DNA of 33,904 nt, taken from positions 1 through 33,904 of the forward strand of contig JACMRO010000324.1 in NCBI GenBank assembly GCA_014376425.1, given 5' to 3'. The stretch is from Rubritepida sp. Lineage in GTDB: Bacteria; Pseudomonadota; Alphaproteobacteria; Acetobacterales; Acetobacteraceae. The notes under the pieces were generated by a model. That model ran no database searches. It worked only from the letters and a program-made list of their open reading frames with translations, and had not been told where the DNA came from. Below, one piece after another: positions 8,193 to 17,344 of this stretch (positions within the stretch are counted from its first letter, which is position 1; every line of letters starts with the position of its first letter). Both the position numbers and the translations under genes were made by a program.

Positions 8193-11100
8193 TCAAGCTT
8201 CACCAACGCCGGCCACGGCAGGCGATACGACGGTGGCCGCCAGTGGCGCGCGCGGCCCAAGCCGTACCAGCAGCCGGTGCGTCGTGCCGTCGTCCTTCAG
8301 GGCCAGGCGTAGCGGCCCGGCGGCCAGTAGGGTGCCATCGAGCGTGGCCTGGGCGATGCCACGCTCGAAGCCATCAGGGTTTTCGACGCGGATTTCGTAG
8401 CGCGCCGCACCATGGCGCAGCGTCATCTCGAAGCTCGGCCAGGCAGCCGAAATGCAGGGGTCGAACAGCAAAACGTCGGCCTGCACGCGAAGCCCCAGAA
8501 TGCTCTCCACCCCGGCCCGCTGCATCCACCCCGACGAGCCGGTGTACCAGCTCCAACCGCCACGGCCAGTATGGGGCTCCGTGCCGCTCACGTCGGCCGC
8601 CACGACGTAAGGCTCGACCTTGTAGCGGTGCGTGTCGGAGCGCGTCCGGGCATGGTTGATCGGGTTCAGCATCGCGAACAGCCGGCTCGCCTTTCCACCT
8701 TCGCCGAGTGCGGCGAAGGCCATGACCAGCCACAGGCCGGCATGGGTGTACTGCCCGCCATTCTCCCGCACGCCGGGCGGGTACGCCTTGATGTAGCCCG
8801 GGTCTCGTTCAGTCTTGCCAAAAGGCGGCGTGAACAGCAGTGCCAGCCGTTCCTTGGGCCGCACCAGTTCGCGCTCGGCCGAAGCCATGGCGTGGGCAGC
8901 GCGTATCGGATCGGCCGCGCCCGACAACACCGCCCAGGATTGGGCGATGGAATCGATCCTGCATTCCACGGCAGAGGCGGTACCGAGCGGCGTTCCGTCA
9001 TCATAGAAGCCGCGCCGATACCAATCGCCGTCCCAGGCCTCGCGCTCGAGTGCGGCCTGCAAATTGGCCGCATGGGCGCGCCACGCCGCGGCGTGGGCCA
9101 CGTCATCGCGTACTTCCGCCCGCCGGGCGAAGACGGTGAAGGCGCTGTGCAGCATCCAGCCCAGCCAGACGCTTTCGCCCAGGCCCTGTTCGCCGACCCG
9201 GTTCATCCCGTCGTTCCAGTCGCCGGTGCCCATCAGCGGCAGACCATGGCTACCGACCGCCATGCTTTGATCGAGTGCGCGGGCGCAATGTTCGAATAGG
9301 GTGCCCGTCGTCTCGCTCGCCTCGGGCTGAAAGAAGCGCTCATGCTCGCCGGCCGCAAGCGCCGCGGCTTCCAGGAACGGCACCTGCTCATCGAGGATCG
9401 CGGTATCGCCAGTGGCGGTGACGTAGTGGTCCACCGCCAACGCCAGCCAGCCGCGGTCGTCGGAAATACGGGTGCGCACGCCCTGCCCCGAATGTGGCAG
9501 CCACCAATGCTGCACGTCGCCCTCGACGAACTGACGCGACGCCGCGCGCAGGAGATGCTCGCGGGTCTCGATGGGGCGCGAGGTAACCAGCGCCATGCCG
9601 TCCTGCAACTGGTCGCGGAAGCCGTAGGCGCCGCTGGCCTGGTAGAAGCCGGCCCGCGCCCAGACACGACAGGCCAGCGCCTGATACAGCAGCCAGCCAT
9701 TCAGCATGATGTCCATCGGCCGGTCCGGCGTGCGAACCTGGATGCGGCCCAGCACATTGTCCCAATGCACCGCCACGCTCTCCGCCACCGCATCGAGGTC
9801 CGCGCCGCGGTATCGCGTCACCAGCTCGCGCGCCGCATGGGCGTCGGTCGCCTGGCCCAGGAAACAGACAATCTCGACGCTGCCGTGCGCCGGCAGCGTG
9901 ACCCGCCTGCGCATCGCCCCGCAGGGGTCAAACCCGCCGCCGACAGTGTTCGACAGCGGCGCCCCGCTGGCCACGGCGGCCGGGTCCGCCAGGGAGCCAT
10001 TGCGGCCGATGAACTCCCGCCGATCGCCGGTCCAGTCGGTCTGCCCGCCCCGCAGGTCGAGGAAGGCGATGCGTGAACCGAAGGGGATGTTCCACGGATT
10101 GCGCGCGAACATCGCGCCCGTCTGTGGATCGATGGCGGTGGTGATGAAGGGCAGCGTCGCCGACCGCGAAGGGCCCAGCACCCATTCGACATAGGCCGTG
10201 ACGCTCAACTGCCGGGGCCTCGCGGAGCGGTTGGTCAGGAGCAGCCGCGAGATCTTGATGCTGTCGCTGAGCGGCACGGATTGCGTCAGCTCTGCCCGGA
10301 TGCCGTGAGCCTCGTGTTCGAAGCGGCTGTAGCCCCGACCGTGCCTTGCCAGATAGGTCAGCGCCTCGTCCCGGATCGGCAGCGCGGTTGGCGTCCAGAC
10401 CGCGCCGCTCTCCTCGTCGCGCAGGTAAAACGCTTCGCCCGGGCGGTCCGAGACGGGGTCGTTCGACCATGGTGTAATCTGATTCTCGCGGCTATTCGCC
10501 GCCCAGGTGAAGCCGCCGCCCTCAGTCGGCACGTGAAAGCCGAAATGCGGATTGGCCACAACATTGATCCAAGGCGCCGGGGTCGACTGGCCAGGGCCGA
10601 GGATGGTCACGTATTCGCGGCCATCCTTGTCAAAACCGCCGAGCCCGTTGAACAGCTCCAGCGTCGGCGGCGGGGGGACGGGCGGCACCGCCGCGCGACG
10701 CGTCAGGGCAGAGAGCACCGGCACAGGGAGCGTGGTCGCCCGTGCTGCCGGTGCGCTTCTGCCCATCTGGTCCGCCAGGCTGCCGCGCCGCGCCACCAGC
10801 ACGACCCGTGCCGCGGCGCTGAGCAAAGCCCGCGCCTCTACCGAAATCAGGTCGGCCCGCAGGACATAAACCCGGCCCAGCCGAGGGTCACCGCCCTGCT
10901 GCACGCGGCTGGTACGGACCAGCCCCTCCAACGCCTCCTGCAAATCCTGGATGTAGGAGGACTGCCGGTCGTTCAGGAAAACGATGTCAACGGCGAGCTG
11001 CTTCGCCCGCCAATACTCGAAGGCCCGCATCAACTCCCGCGCTACGCTAAGGTGGTCGGTCTCGTCGATCCGAAGCAGCACGATTGGCAGATCGCCTGAG

Positions 11101-14100
11101 ATACCTTGCGGCCAAAGCCCGGACTGATTGCCGCCGCCGCGACAGATGATGTCGGAGCTGGCGCGCATGGTGGGCGCCGAATACACCAGATGGCCCGCCA
11201 GCCGCTGGAACAAGGCCGCCGTCCCGAGCGAAATACCCAGGTGGTGCAGCTGCACCTGCGCCCGCGTCCAGGCCAGCGTCGCGGCCCGCGAAAACGCGCC
11301 GGCGTCACGATGCTTGTCCACGGCGTCCAGCAGCGCCTCGCGCGTCGGCGCCACTACCGTCCAGAAAGCTACGCGTACGGCCGAGCCGGGCGGTACACGG
11401 ATGCGCCGGCGCAAGGCGAAAATGGGGTCGAGCACCGTGCCCACCGTGCCTGACAGGCGGCCACCGCCGGCCATGGCGGCAGGGCTGCGCGCGTCATGAC
11501 CGCGCCCCAGGAAGCGGGCACGGTCGGTTTCGAACTGCGGCACCGCATCCGCCTCGCCTTCCACGATGCTCAGATGCGCAGCCCAAATGCCGGGATCATC
11601 CGGCCCGCGCTTGCGGCGCGTCGCCAGTAAGGCACCCAGTTCAGGCAGATAATCAGTCTCAACGAACAGCTTTGAGAAGGCCGGATGGGCGATGTCATCG
11701 GCCTGCCGCGCCAGCGACAGCTCGGCATAGGAGGTAACCTCGATCTCGCGCATGAAGGCGCCAGTGTTGGACACCGAAACGCGCCTGACCTCGGCATCGC
11801 TTTCAGCCGAGACGATCACTTCCAACGTGGTGGTCAGCGTGCCGTCGCTGCGGGTAAATTCGGCGCGGTCCTCATGAAAGATGACGCCGTAGTTATCGGG
11901 TTTCGCACCCGTGGGCTGTGCTCCAGCCGACCAGACCCGGCCCGACCGCACATCCCGCAGATAGGTGTAGGAGCCAAAATCGTCGCAGGTCGCATCCTCG
12001 CGCCAGCGGCTTACCGCAATGTTGCCCCAGCGGGTGTAGCCGGAGCCCGAGGCGGTCAGCATCGTCGAGAAGCGGCCGTTCGACATCACATGGGTAGCCG
12101 GCGTGCCCTGCTGCGCCATGGTGAATTTGCGGGCGCCCGACCGATCCTCCTCGGGGGTGCGATCGCCCGATTTTACTTCCACCGCGAAGGGCCGAACGAT
12201 CGCAACCTCGCGCGGCATCCGTTCCTGCAGTAGCAATTCAGTCGCCTGCACCATCGGCTCGGCATGGAAGCGCCGCCGCATGGCGCCGCCGTCGAGCGCC
12301 GTGGCCAGCGCCACAATGGTCATCCCCTGATGATGCGCCATGTAGGCGCGGACGACCGCATTGCCGGCCCCCCTGGGCAGCCGGGCGCGGGTGTAGTCGA
12401 TCGCTTCGTAGAAGCCGTAGCGGCCGCGCGCACCAGTCTTCGTCAGCTGCGCCAGGTTGGCACAAGCCGCGGTCGGATCGACCATCGCCCCCAGCGCCGT
12501 GGCATAGGGCGCGATGACGCTATTCTCGCTCAGGCCCCGCTTCAGCCCAAGGCTGGGGACGCCGAAATTGGAGTATTGATAGGTCAGTTCCAGGTCACGC
12601 GCGTTGTAAGCGGATTCTGAAATGCCCCACGGGATTTGCAGCGCCGCCGCATGCTCGATTTGGCGGCGGACCGCCAGGCGGTTGGTCTTTTCCAGCAGGC
12701 TGCCATTCGGTGCGCGCATCACCAGGGATGGCATCAAATATTCGAACATCGAGCCAGACCACGACACCAGCGCCGCGCCGTGGCCGACCGGAACCATGGC
12801 ACGCCCCAACCTGAACCAGTGCCGCGCCGGCACATCGCCCTTGGCGACGGCCAGGAAGCTGGCGAGCCGCGCCTCGGAAGCCAGCAGGTCGTAGCAGCTT
12901 GAATCCAGCGTGGATTCGGGCACTCGATAGCCAATCGAAAGCAACGTGCGGTCGTGGTCGAGCAGGAAGCCGAACTCCGTGGCCATGGCCATGGCGCGTG
13001 CAGTGTCTTCGAGTGTTGCCAACCGCACGCCCAGCGCTGCCCGGGCCTCGGCGTCCAGCTCGTGGTCACGCCGATGGCTGCGGATCGTGTGCTGGCAGGC
13101 TTGGACCCAGAATTGCAGGTCTTCGCCTGCGCCATGGCCGCGCTCGAAGGCCAGGGCCTGCGCGATCTCGGCCATCACGTCGGCCTGGGCGGCAAGGTCT
13201 GCAATCGGCTGCGCCGCGACCGCGACCCCGAGCGCCGCGAGCGCGCCGTCGAGCTGCCGCCAGGTGGTTGTTGCCGTTCGCTGGCCATCGTTCAGAAGTG
13301 CGGCCTCCCCGCGCGCGAGGTCGATCGCATCGGCGATACCGGTCAGTGGCAGGGGCGCCGCGTGCGTGAATTCGCGGCAGGCGTTGGCCAGGGCAATGAG
13401 GTGCCCGGCCAGGTTCCCGCTATCGACGGAGGAGATGTATTTCGGGTCCAGCGGGCGCAGGCTGCCGGTGTCGTACCAGTTGTAGAAATGGCCGCGATAG
13501 CGCTCCATCCCTGCCATGGTCGCCAGGGTGCCTTCCAACCGCTCGACGGCATCGAGTGTCCCAATCCAGCCAAAATCGCGTGCGCTGACCGTCGAAAGCA
13601 AATAGAGACCAAGGTTCGTGGGCGAAGTACGGCGGGCCAATACCGGTGCCGGGTCCTCCTGGAAATTATCGGGCGGCAGCAGGTGGTCGGCGGCGGTTAC
13701 GAACGTCTCGAAGAAGCGCCAGGTGCGCCGCGCGGTAAGCCTCAGTGCATGTCTTTCCTCTGGCGAGATCGCCAGCCGGGCCGCCGAGCGCGGCGCCGAA
13801 CTGGCCCAGCGTGCCACGGCGGGTGATGCGATCCACAGGAGCGCGAATGGTGCAGCCAGCCACCACTGATCGGAAAGCAGGGCCAGCAAGCCAGCCAACG
13901 CGCCAATCACCAGCCCGCCGCTCATCGAGCGGAAGGACCCTCCCAGGCCGGGCCGGCGACTGCGCGTCGCCTGCGCGGCGGGCACCCATTGCAGCAGATG
14001 CCGGTGCGAGGCGAAGAGCCGCCACAGGGTGCGCGATATCGCATCTCCCATCAGCCAGGCCTGGTGCGCCAGGAAGGTGACGAGCAGGCCCGACAGCGCC

Positions 14101-16745
14101 AGCGCTGTACGCAGGTCATAGGCCAAAGCCCGCCCATGGCTGGCCAGGGTCACGCCGGGCCGCCACGGTGCGATTGCGGCGATTACCGGCACCAGCGTGG
14201 GCAGCACAATGGTCGCCAGGACGAACAGCGTCCAGACCAGCGCGGCTTCCGGCAGCGGCAGCATCCAGCCGACGAGAAGTGCCAGGACCGCCGCAGGTGC
14301 AGATAGCGACCGCCGAAGATTTTCAAGCATCTTCCAACGGCCAATCGACGGCATGGAACCGCGATCGCGGGCCGCACCCAACGCTTTGCGGCCCAGAATC
14401 CAGGGCAGCAACTGCCAGTCGCCGCGGGCCCAGCGATGGTGACGCTGCGCGCCCACATCGTATCGAGACGGAAATTCCTCGACGACCTCGACATCGGAAG
14501 CAAGACCCGAGCGGGCATACACCCCCTCGAACAGATCGTGGCTTAACAGTGTGGAGTCGGGTACCCGGCCAGCGAGCGATGCCTCGAACGCATCAACATC
14601 ATAAATGCCCTTGCCGTTGTAGGAGCCCTCGCCGAACAGATCCTGGTACACGTCGGACACCGCCAGCGCGTAGGGGTCTATGCCGCTCAGGCTGGAGAAG
14701 ATGCGCTGGAACACCGAACCCTCGGTGCCGATGGGCTGCGACGGCGTTACCCGCGGCTGCAGCACGGCATAACCCTCGACCACACGACCCGCCGCGGCGT
14801 CCATGCGTGGGCGGTTGAGCGGATGCGCCATCTTGCCGATGAGCCGGCACACCGTGTCTCGCGGCAGCCTCGTATCGGAGTCGAGCGTGATGACGTAGCG
14901 AACACCGGCGGGCGGGCGCGGCGCCAGGCCGCCGGTCGCAATGTAGTTGGTGTCGAGGGCACCGCGCAGCAGGCGGTTCAGTTCATGCAACTTGCCACGT
15001 TTTCGCTCCCAGCCCATCCAGCGTGCCTCGCCGGCGTTCCAGACCCGTCGGCGATGAAACAGGAAGAAGCGGTCGCCATCTGGGCCGGGGCCCACGCGCC
15101 GGTTCAGCTCGGCCATGCCCGCCGCGGCAGCCGTCAGCAGGGCTTCGTCATCGGGCGCATGTTCGCTCAGTGCGTCCGTCCAATCGGTCAGCAGGGCGAA
15201 ATGGACGCAGCCGGCTGGGCTCGTCAGGTAATGCACTTCCAGCTGTTCAACCTGCTCCGCGATGGCGCTGATGGACGTCAGCAGGGTCGGCACCGCGACC
15301 ATCGTCCGAAATTCAGGCGGCACGCCGGCTGACAGGTCGAGCCCGGGCAACAGCCTGGCGCCGAAGCCGGTGGTGACCGCGCGGTTGACCAGGGACACGG
15401 CCAGATCTTGCGCCGAGATGATGCCGAGCACCGCCAGGAACCCCAACCAACCCCAACCAAGCCCTGCAGCGCCCATCGAGAAAAGCGGAATCGCCAGCAC
15501 CAGCAGCGTCGTGCAGATGACTGCGCCCGCATATCCACCGATGCCGACGGCACGATTCAGTCGGGCTGGCCAGGCGCGAAATGGCGGGCGAAAGCCGATC
15601 TCGATTTCGAAATCATGTCGCCCGCCAGACAGCAGATGATAGCCAGGATCGGATTTGCGTGGGTCATCCTGCGCACGCTGGGCGGCGGCCACAGCGTTGA
15701 GCGCGATGTCGAGCTCGCTGCAGTTCGAACGTGCCGCCAGCTCCTCGATCGCGCTGCGGTAGAGATTGCGCGTAGGGAAATCCATCGTCGCGAACTCGCT
15801 GCCGGCGGCAAGGACTTCATCGACAAGGCTGACGCTTTCGAACATCTCGTTCCAGTCCACGTCGGCGATCAGCCGCAGGCTGGTGATGATGTTGCGCACC
15901 GTGACATTGGCGGCGCCCTCGCTGTGGTGCAGCTCCTGCACCACAGCGTCGGCAGTGCGGCCCTCCATTTCCAGGCGCCGGTCGAGCCAGGCCAGTGCGG
16001 GCGTGACCGACGGATCCTGATCGCGCAGGCGATGCACGAGCTGCACCGCGAACGCATCGTCTAACGGGCCAATCGACAGGCCCGCAAACGCCGTTTCGAC
16101 ATCCTCACCAGCCTCGCCGTCAGCGCCCAGCAGCCTGTCGGCGATACGATCGGCGCTCTGTTCGGCCAGATAATTGCTATGCATCCGTTGCGCGAGGCGG
16201 CGCAGATTTTCGATCAGCACAATGCGAAGCGTGATCGAGCTGGCCCACAACTCGCCGATGGTGAGCGGCTGCACTGTTTGGTAGGCACGCAGGAAGCTGG
16301 AGAACATCCCCGGGTTAAAGCTGCTGTCGGTGTGCGCGACATAAGCCCAGGCAACGCCGAAAACCCGCGGATAGCCTGCGAAGGGGCCACTGACGAGTTT
16401 AGGCAGCTGCCGGTAAAAACTGGGGGGCAGGTGCAGGCGCACGGCACGAACTTGCCGTTCGACCACGTGAAAGTTATCGATCAGCCATTCGGCAGCCGGA
16501 GTGATGGGACGCGACTCCTCAACCGCATCCACCATGCCTCCGTAACTTTCGAGCAAACTCTCCGCATTTGCGGCGAGACGCTTGCCCAGCGGATCGCCGC
16601 GTCCTTTGCTGGTTGTCACGGGCTGGTCCGCGGCCAGGCTTCGGCCATGCATTTCCAGGCGCTCCAATCCGAAGATTTCGGCGCGGACGGGATCCTGGTC
16701 GTTCCAGATCGTCGAAGGTGTTGGCCTGATCAGCTGGCGGAGCAC
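8193..16745 (-). CDS. ndvB: Cyclic beta-1,2-glucan synthase (NdvB/ChvB type)
   Basis: A 2850-residue inner-membrane enzyme that builds beta-1,2-glucan from UDP-glucose and cyclises it for the periplasm. Order: a long N-terminal region, membrane spans near 405-440, a GT84 glycosyltransferase domain with YVITLDSDTRLPRDT near 615-630, more spans at about 815-960, a glycoamylase-like segment (ELTYQYSNFGVPSLGLKRGL near 1380-1400), and GH94-type phosphorylase modules in the C-terminal half with HWWLPHSGQG (~2412) and GTGDWNDGMN (~2505). Length and order agree with known NdvB/ChvB proteins. The start is a GTG at 16745 with GGGAG upstream. The frame is uninterrupted over 8.5 kb. Cyclic glucans serve osmotic adaptation and host or surface interaction. 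No exporter (NdvA) is seen nearby. Expression seems to be from its own unit. Confidence 0.95.
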   Translation of the reverse strand: MLRQLIRPTPSTIWNDQDPVRAEIFGLERLEMHGRSLAADQPVTTSKGRGDPLGKRLAANAESLLESYGGMVDAVEESRPITPAAEWLIDNFHVVERQVRAVRLHLPPSFYRQLPKLVSGPFAGYPRVFGVAWAYVAHTDSSFNPGMFSSFLRAYQTVQPLTIGELWASSITLRIVLIENLRRLAQRMHSNYLAEQSADRIADRLLGADGEAGEDVETAFAGLSIGPLDDAFAVQLVHRLRDQDPSVTPALAWLDRRLEMEGRTADAVVQELHHSEGAANVTVRNIITSLRLIADVDWNEMFESVSLVDEVLAAGSEFATMDFPTRNLYRSAIEELAARSNCSELDIALNAVAAAQRAQDDPRKSDPGYHLLSGGRHDFEIEIGFRPPFRAWPARLNRAVGIGGYAGAVICTTLLVLAIPLFSMGAAGLGWGWLGFLAVLGIISAQDLAVSLVNRAVTTGFGARLLPGLDLSAGVPPEFRTMVAVPTLLTSISAIAEQVEQLEVHYLTSPAGCVHFALLTDWTDALSEHAPDDEALLTAAAAGMAELNRRVGPGPDGDRFFLFHRRRVWNAGEARWMGWERKRGKLHELNRLLRGALDTNYIATGGLAPRPPAGVRYVITLDSDTRLPRDTVCRLIGKMAHPLNRPRMDAAAGRVVEGYAVLQPRVTPSQPIGTEGSVFQRIFSSLSGIDPYALAVSDVYQDLFGEGSYNGKGIYDVDAFEASLAGRVPDSTLLSHDLFEGVYARSGLASDVEVVEEFPSRYDVGAQRHHRWARGDWQLLPWILGRKALGAARDRGSMPSIGRWKMLENLRRSLSAPAAVLALLVGWMLPLPEAALVWTLFVLATIVLPTLVPVIAAIAPWRPGVTLASHGRALAYDLRTALALSGLLVTFLAHQAWLMGDAISRTLWRLFASHRHLLQWVPAAQATRSRRPGLGGSFRSMSGGLVIGALAGLLALLSDQWWLAAPFALLWIASPAVARWASSAPRSAARLAISPEERHALRLTARRTWRFFETFVTAADHLLPPDNFQEDPAPVLARRTSPTNLGLYLLSTVSARDFGWIGTLDAVERLEGTLATMAGMERYRGHFYNWYDTGSLRPLDPKYISSVDSGNLAGHLIALANACREFTHAAPLPLTGIADAIDLARGEAALLNDGQRTATTTWRQLDGALAALGVAVAAQPIADLAAQADVMAEIAQALAFERGHGAGEDLQFWVQACQHTIRSHRRDHELDAEARAALGVRLATLEDTARAMAMATEFGFLLDHDRTLLSIGYRVPESTLDSSCYDLLASEARLASFLAVAKGDVPARHWFRLGRAMVPVGHGAALVSWSGSMFEYLMPSLVMRAPNGSLLEKTNRLAVRRQIEHAAALQIPWGISESAYNARDLELTYQYSNFGVPSLGLKRGLSENSVIAPYATALGAMVDPTAACANLAQLTKTGARGRYGFYEAIDYTRARLPRGAGNAVVRAYMAHHQGMTIVALATALDGGAMRRRFHAEPMVQATELLLQERMPREVAIVRPFAVEVKSGDRTPEEDRSGARKFTMAQQGTPATHVMSNGRFSTMLTASGSGYTRWGNIAVSRWREDATCDDFGSYTYLRDVRSGRVWSAGAQPTGAKPDNYGVIFHEDRAEFTRSDGTLTTTLEVIVSAESDAEVRRVSVSNTGAFMREIEVTSYAELSLARQADDIAHPAFSKLFVETDYLPELGALLATRRKRGPDDPGIWAAHLSIVEGEADAVPQFETDRARFLGRGHDARSPAAMAGGGRLSGTVGTVLDPIFALRRRIRVPPGSAVRVAFWTVVAPTREALLDAVDKHRDAGAFSRAATLAWTRAQVQLHHLGISLGTAALFQRLAGHLVYSAPTMRASSDIICRGGGNQSGLWPQGISGDLPIVLLRIDETDHLSVARELMRAFEYWRAKQLAVDIVFLNDRQSSYIQDLQEALEGLVRTSRVQQGGDPRLGRVYVLRADLISVEARALLSAAARVVLVARRGSLADQMGRSAPAARATTLPVPVLSALTRRAAVPPVPPPPTLELFNGLGGFDKDGREYVTILGPGQSTPAPWINVVANPHFGFHVPTEGGGFTWAANSRENQITPWSNDPVSDRPGEAFYLRDEESGAVWTPTALPIRDEALTYLARHGRGYSRFEHEAHGIRAELTQSVPLSDSIKISRLLLTNRSARPRQLSVTAYVEWVLGPSRSATLPFITTAIDPQTGAMFARNPWNIPFGSRIAFLDLRGGQTDWTGDRREFIGRNGSLADPAAVASGAPLSNTVGGGFDPCGAMRRRVTLPAHGSVEIVCFLGQATDAHAARELVTRYRGADLDAVAESVAVHWDNVLGRIQVRTPDRPMDIMLNGWLLYQALACRVWARAGFYQASGAYGFRDQLQDGMALVTSRPIETREHLLRAASRQFVEGDVQHWWLPHSGQGVRTRISDDRGWLALAVDHYVTATGDTAILDEQVPFLEAAALAAGEHERFFQPEASETTGTLFEHCARALDQSMAVGSHGLPLMGTGDWNDGMNRVGEQGLGESVWLGWMLHSAFTVFARRAEVRDDVAHAAAWRAHAANLQAALEREAWDGDWYRRGFYDDGTPLGTASAVECRIDSIAQSWAVLSGAADPIRAAHAMASAERELVRPKERLALLFTPPFGKTERDPGYIKAYPPGVRENGGQYTHAGLWLVMAFAALGEGGKASRLFAMLNPINHARTRSDTHRYKVEPYVVAADVSGTEPHTGRGGWSWYTGSSGWMQRAGVESILGLRVQADVLLFDPCISAAWPSFEMTLRHGAARYEIRVENPDGFERGIAQATLDGTLLAAGPLRLALKDDGTTHRLLVRLGPRAPLAATVVSPAVAGVGEA

Positions 16746-17344
16746 CGTTGCATTGCTCCCGCACCAGTAGGGTGCAGAGGATCAACGCCGTTTGAGGTGC
16801 CTGGTTGCTCTGCGGTACTCCCTCGGGAGCACTATCACGGCAGGTCGACGGAAACCTTGTGATGCGCCCGACCCGTGGTCTCGAACCGGCAAGCTGGCAG
16901 CTGCACGAGATCTTCGATGGCTCGAACCTGTTGGGGCATGAGCGGCTTTATATGCCCGACGGCCCACGCTATGCGATGCGTGAGATGCGCCTGAACGCGG
17001 TGTCAAAGGCCTCGATTGCCCTTGGCTCGCGGGGCTGGGCGGAGCGGGTGCGTCGCCCTCCATAGCGGCCGGACCACGCCATGACTGGCGTATTCCCCGC
17101 CAGACAATCACGGATAAGAACGGGCCTGAGATGACGGCGAACGGAATTGCTTCGGCGCGAAGTCTGGCGGTCAGCGACATGTTGGAGAAGCGCTGCCAGT
17201 GTGAGGGTCTTCGTTGAAGAAGTGAGGGACCCTGGAAGGCGAAGCACTGACCGCCGGGGTCACACCATCGTCAATCTTCGGCAACTGGCGACTGCCACGC
17301 CGACCCGGGCGAGCCCGGCCGAGCGCTGGCCATGAGGATTTGGG
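16746..17344. other. ~600 bp region between ndvB and the P2-type ATPase
   Basis: It should contain the ndvB promoter at its left side and the 3' end of the ATPase transcript at its right. No T-tract terminator was found. It holds one possible short frame (16862-17065), listed separately. The rest shows nothing recognisable. Confidence 0.4.
16862..17065 (+). CDS. Possible 67-residue hypothetical protein or gene fragment
   Basis: The short frame starts at an ATG and has a protein-like composition, with balanced charged and hydrophobic residues (for example SWQLHEIFDGSNLLGHERLY and RYAMREMRLNAVSKASIALG). It does not resemble a family I can name. It lies convergent to the P2-type ATPase gene and divergent from ndvB. 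The length and isolation suggest a fragment of a longer gene. It could also be chance in GC-rich DNA. Confidence 0.3.
   Translation: MRPTRGLEPASWQLHEIFDGSNLLGHERLYMPDGPRYAMREMRLNAVSKASIALGSRGWAERVRRPP

Noticed and set aside
12954..13826. Plus-strand open frame of 290 codons inside ndvB
   Set aside because: Antisense shadow. ndvB is uninterrupted and motif-rich here.
15442..15462. Short direct repeat CCCCAACCAA in ndvB
   Set aside because: It encodes a Gly-Trp-rich part of a membrane span in frame and needs no other explanation.
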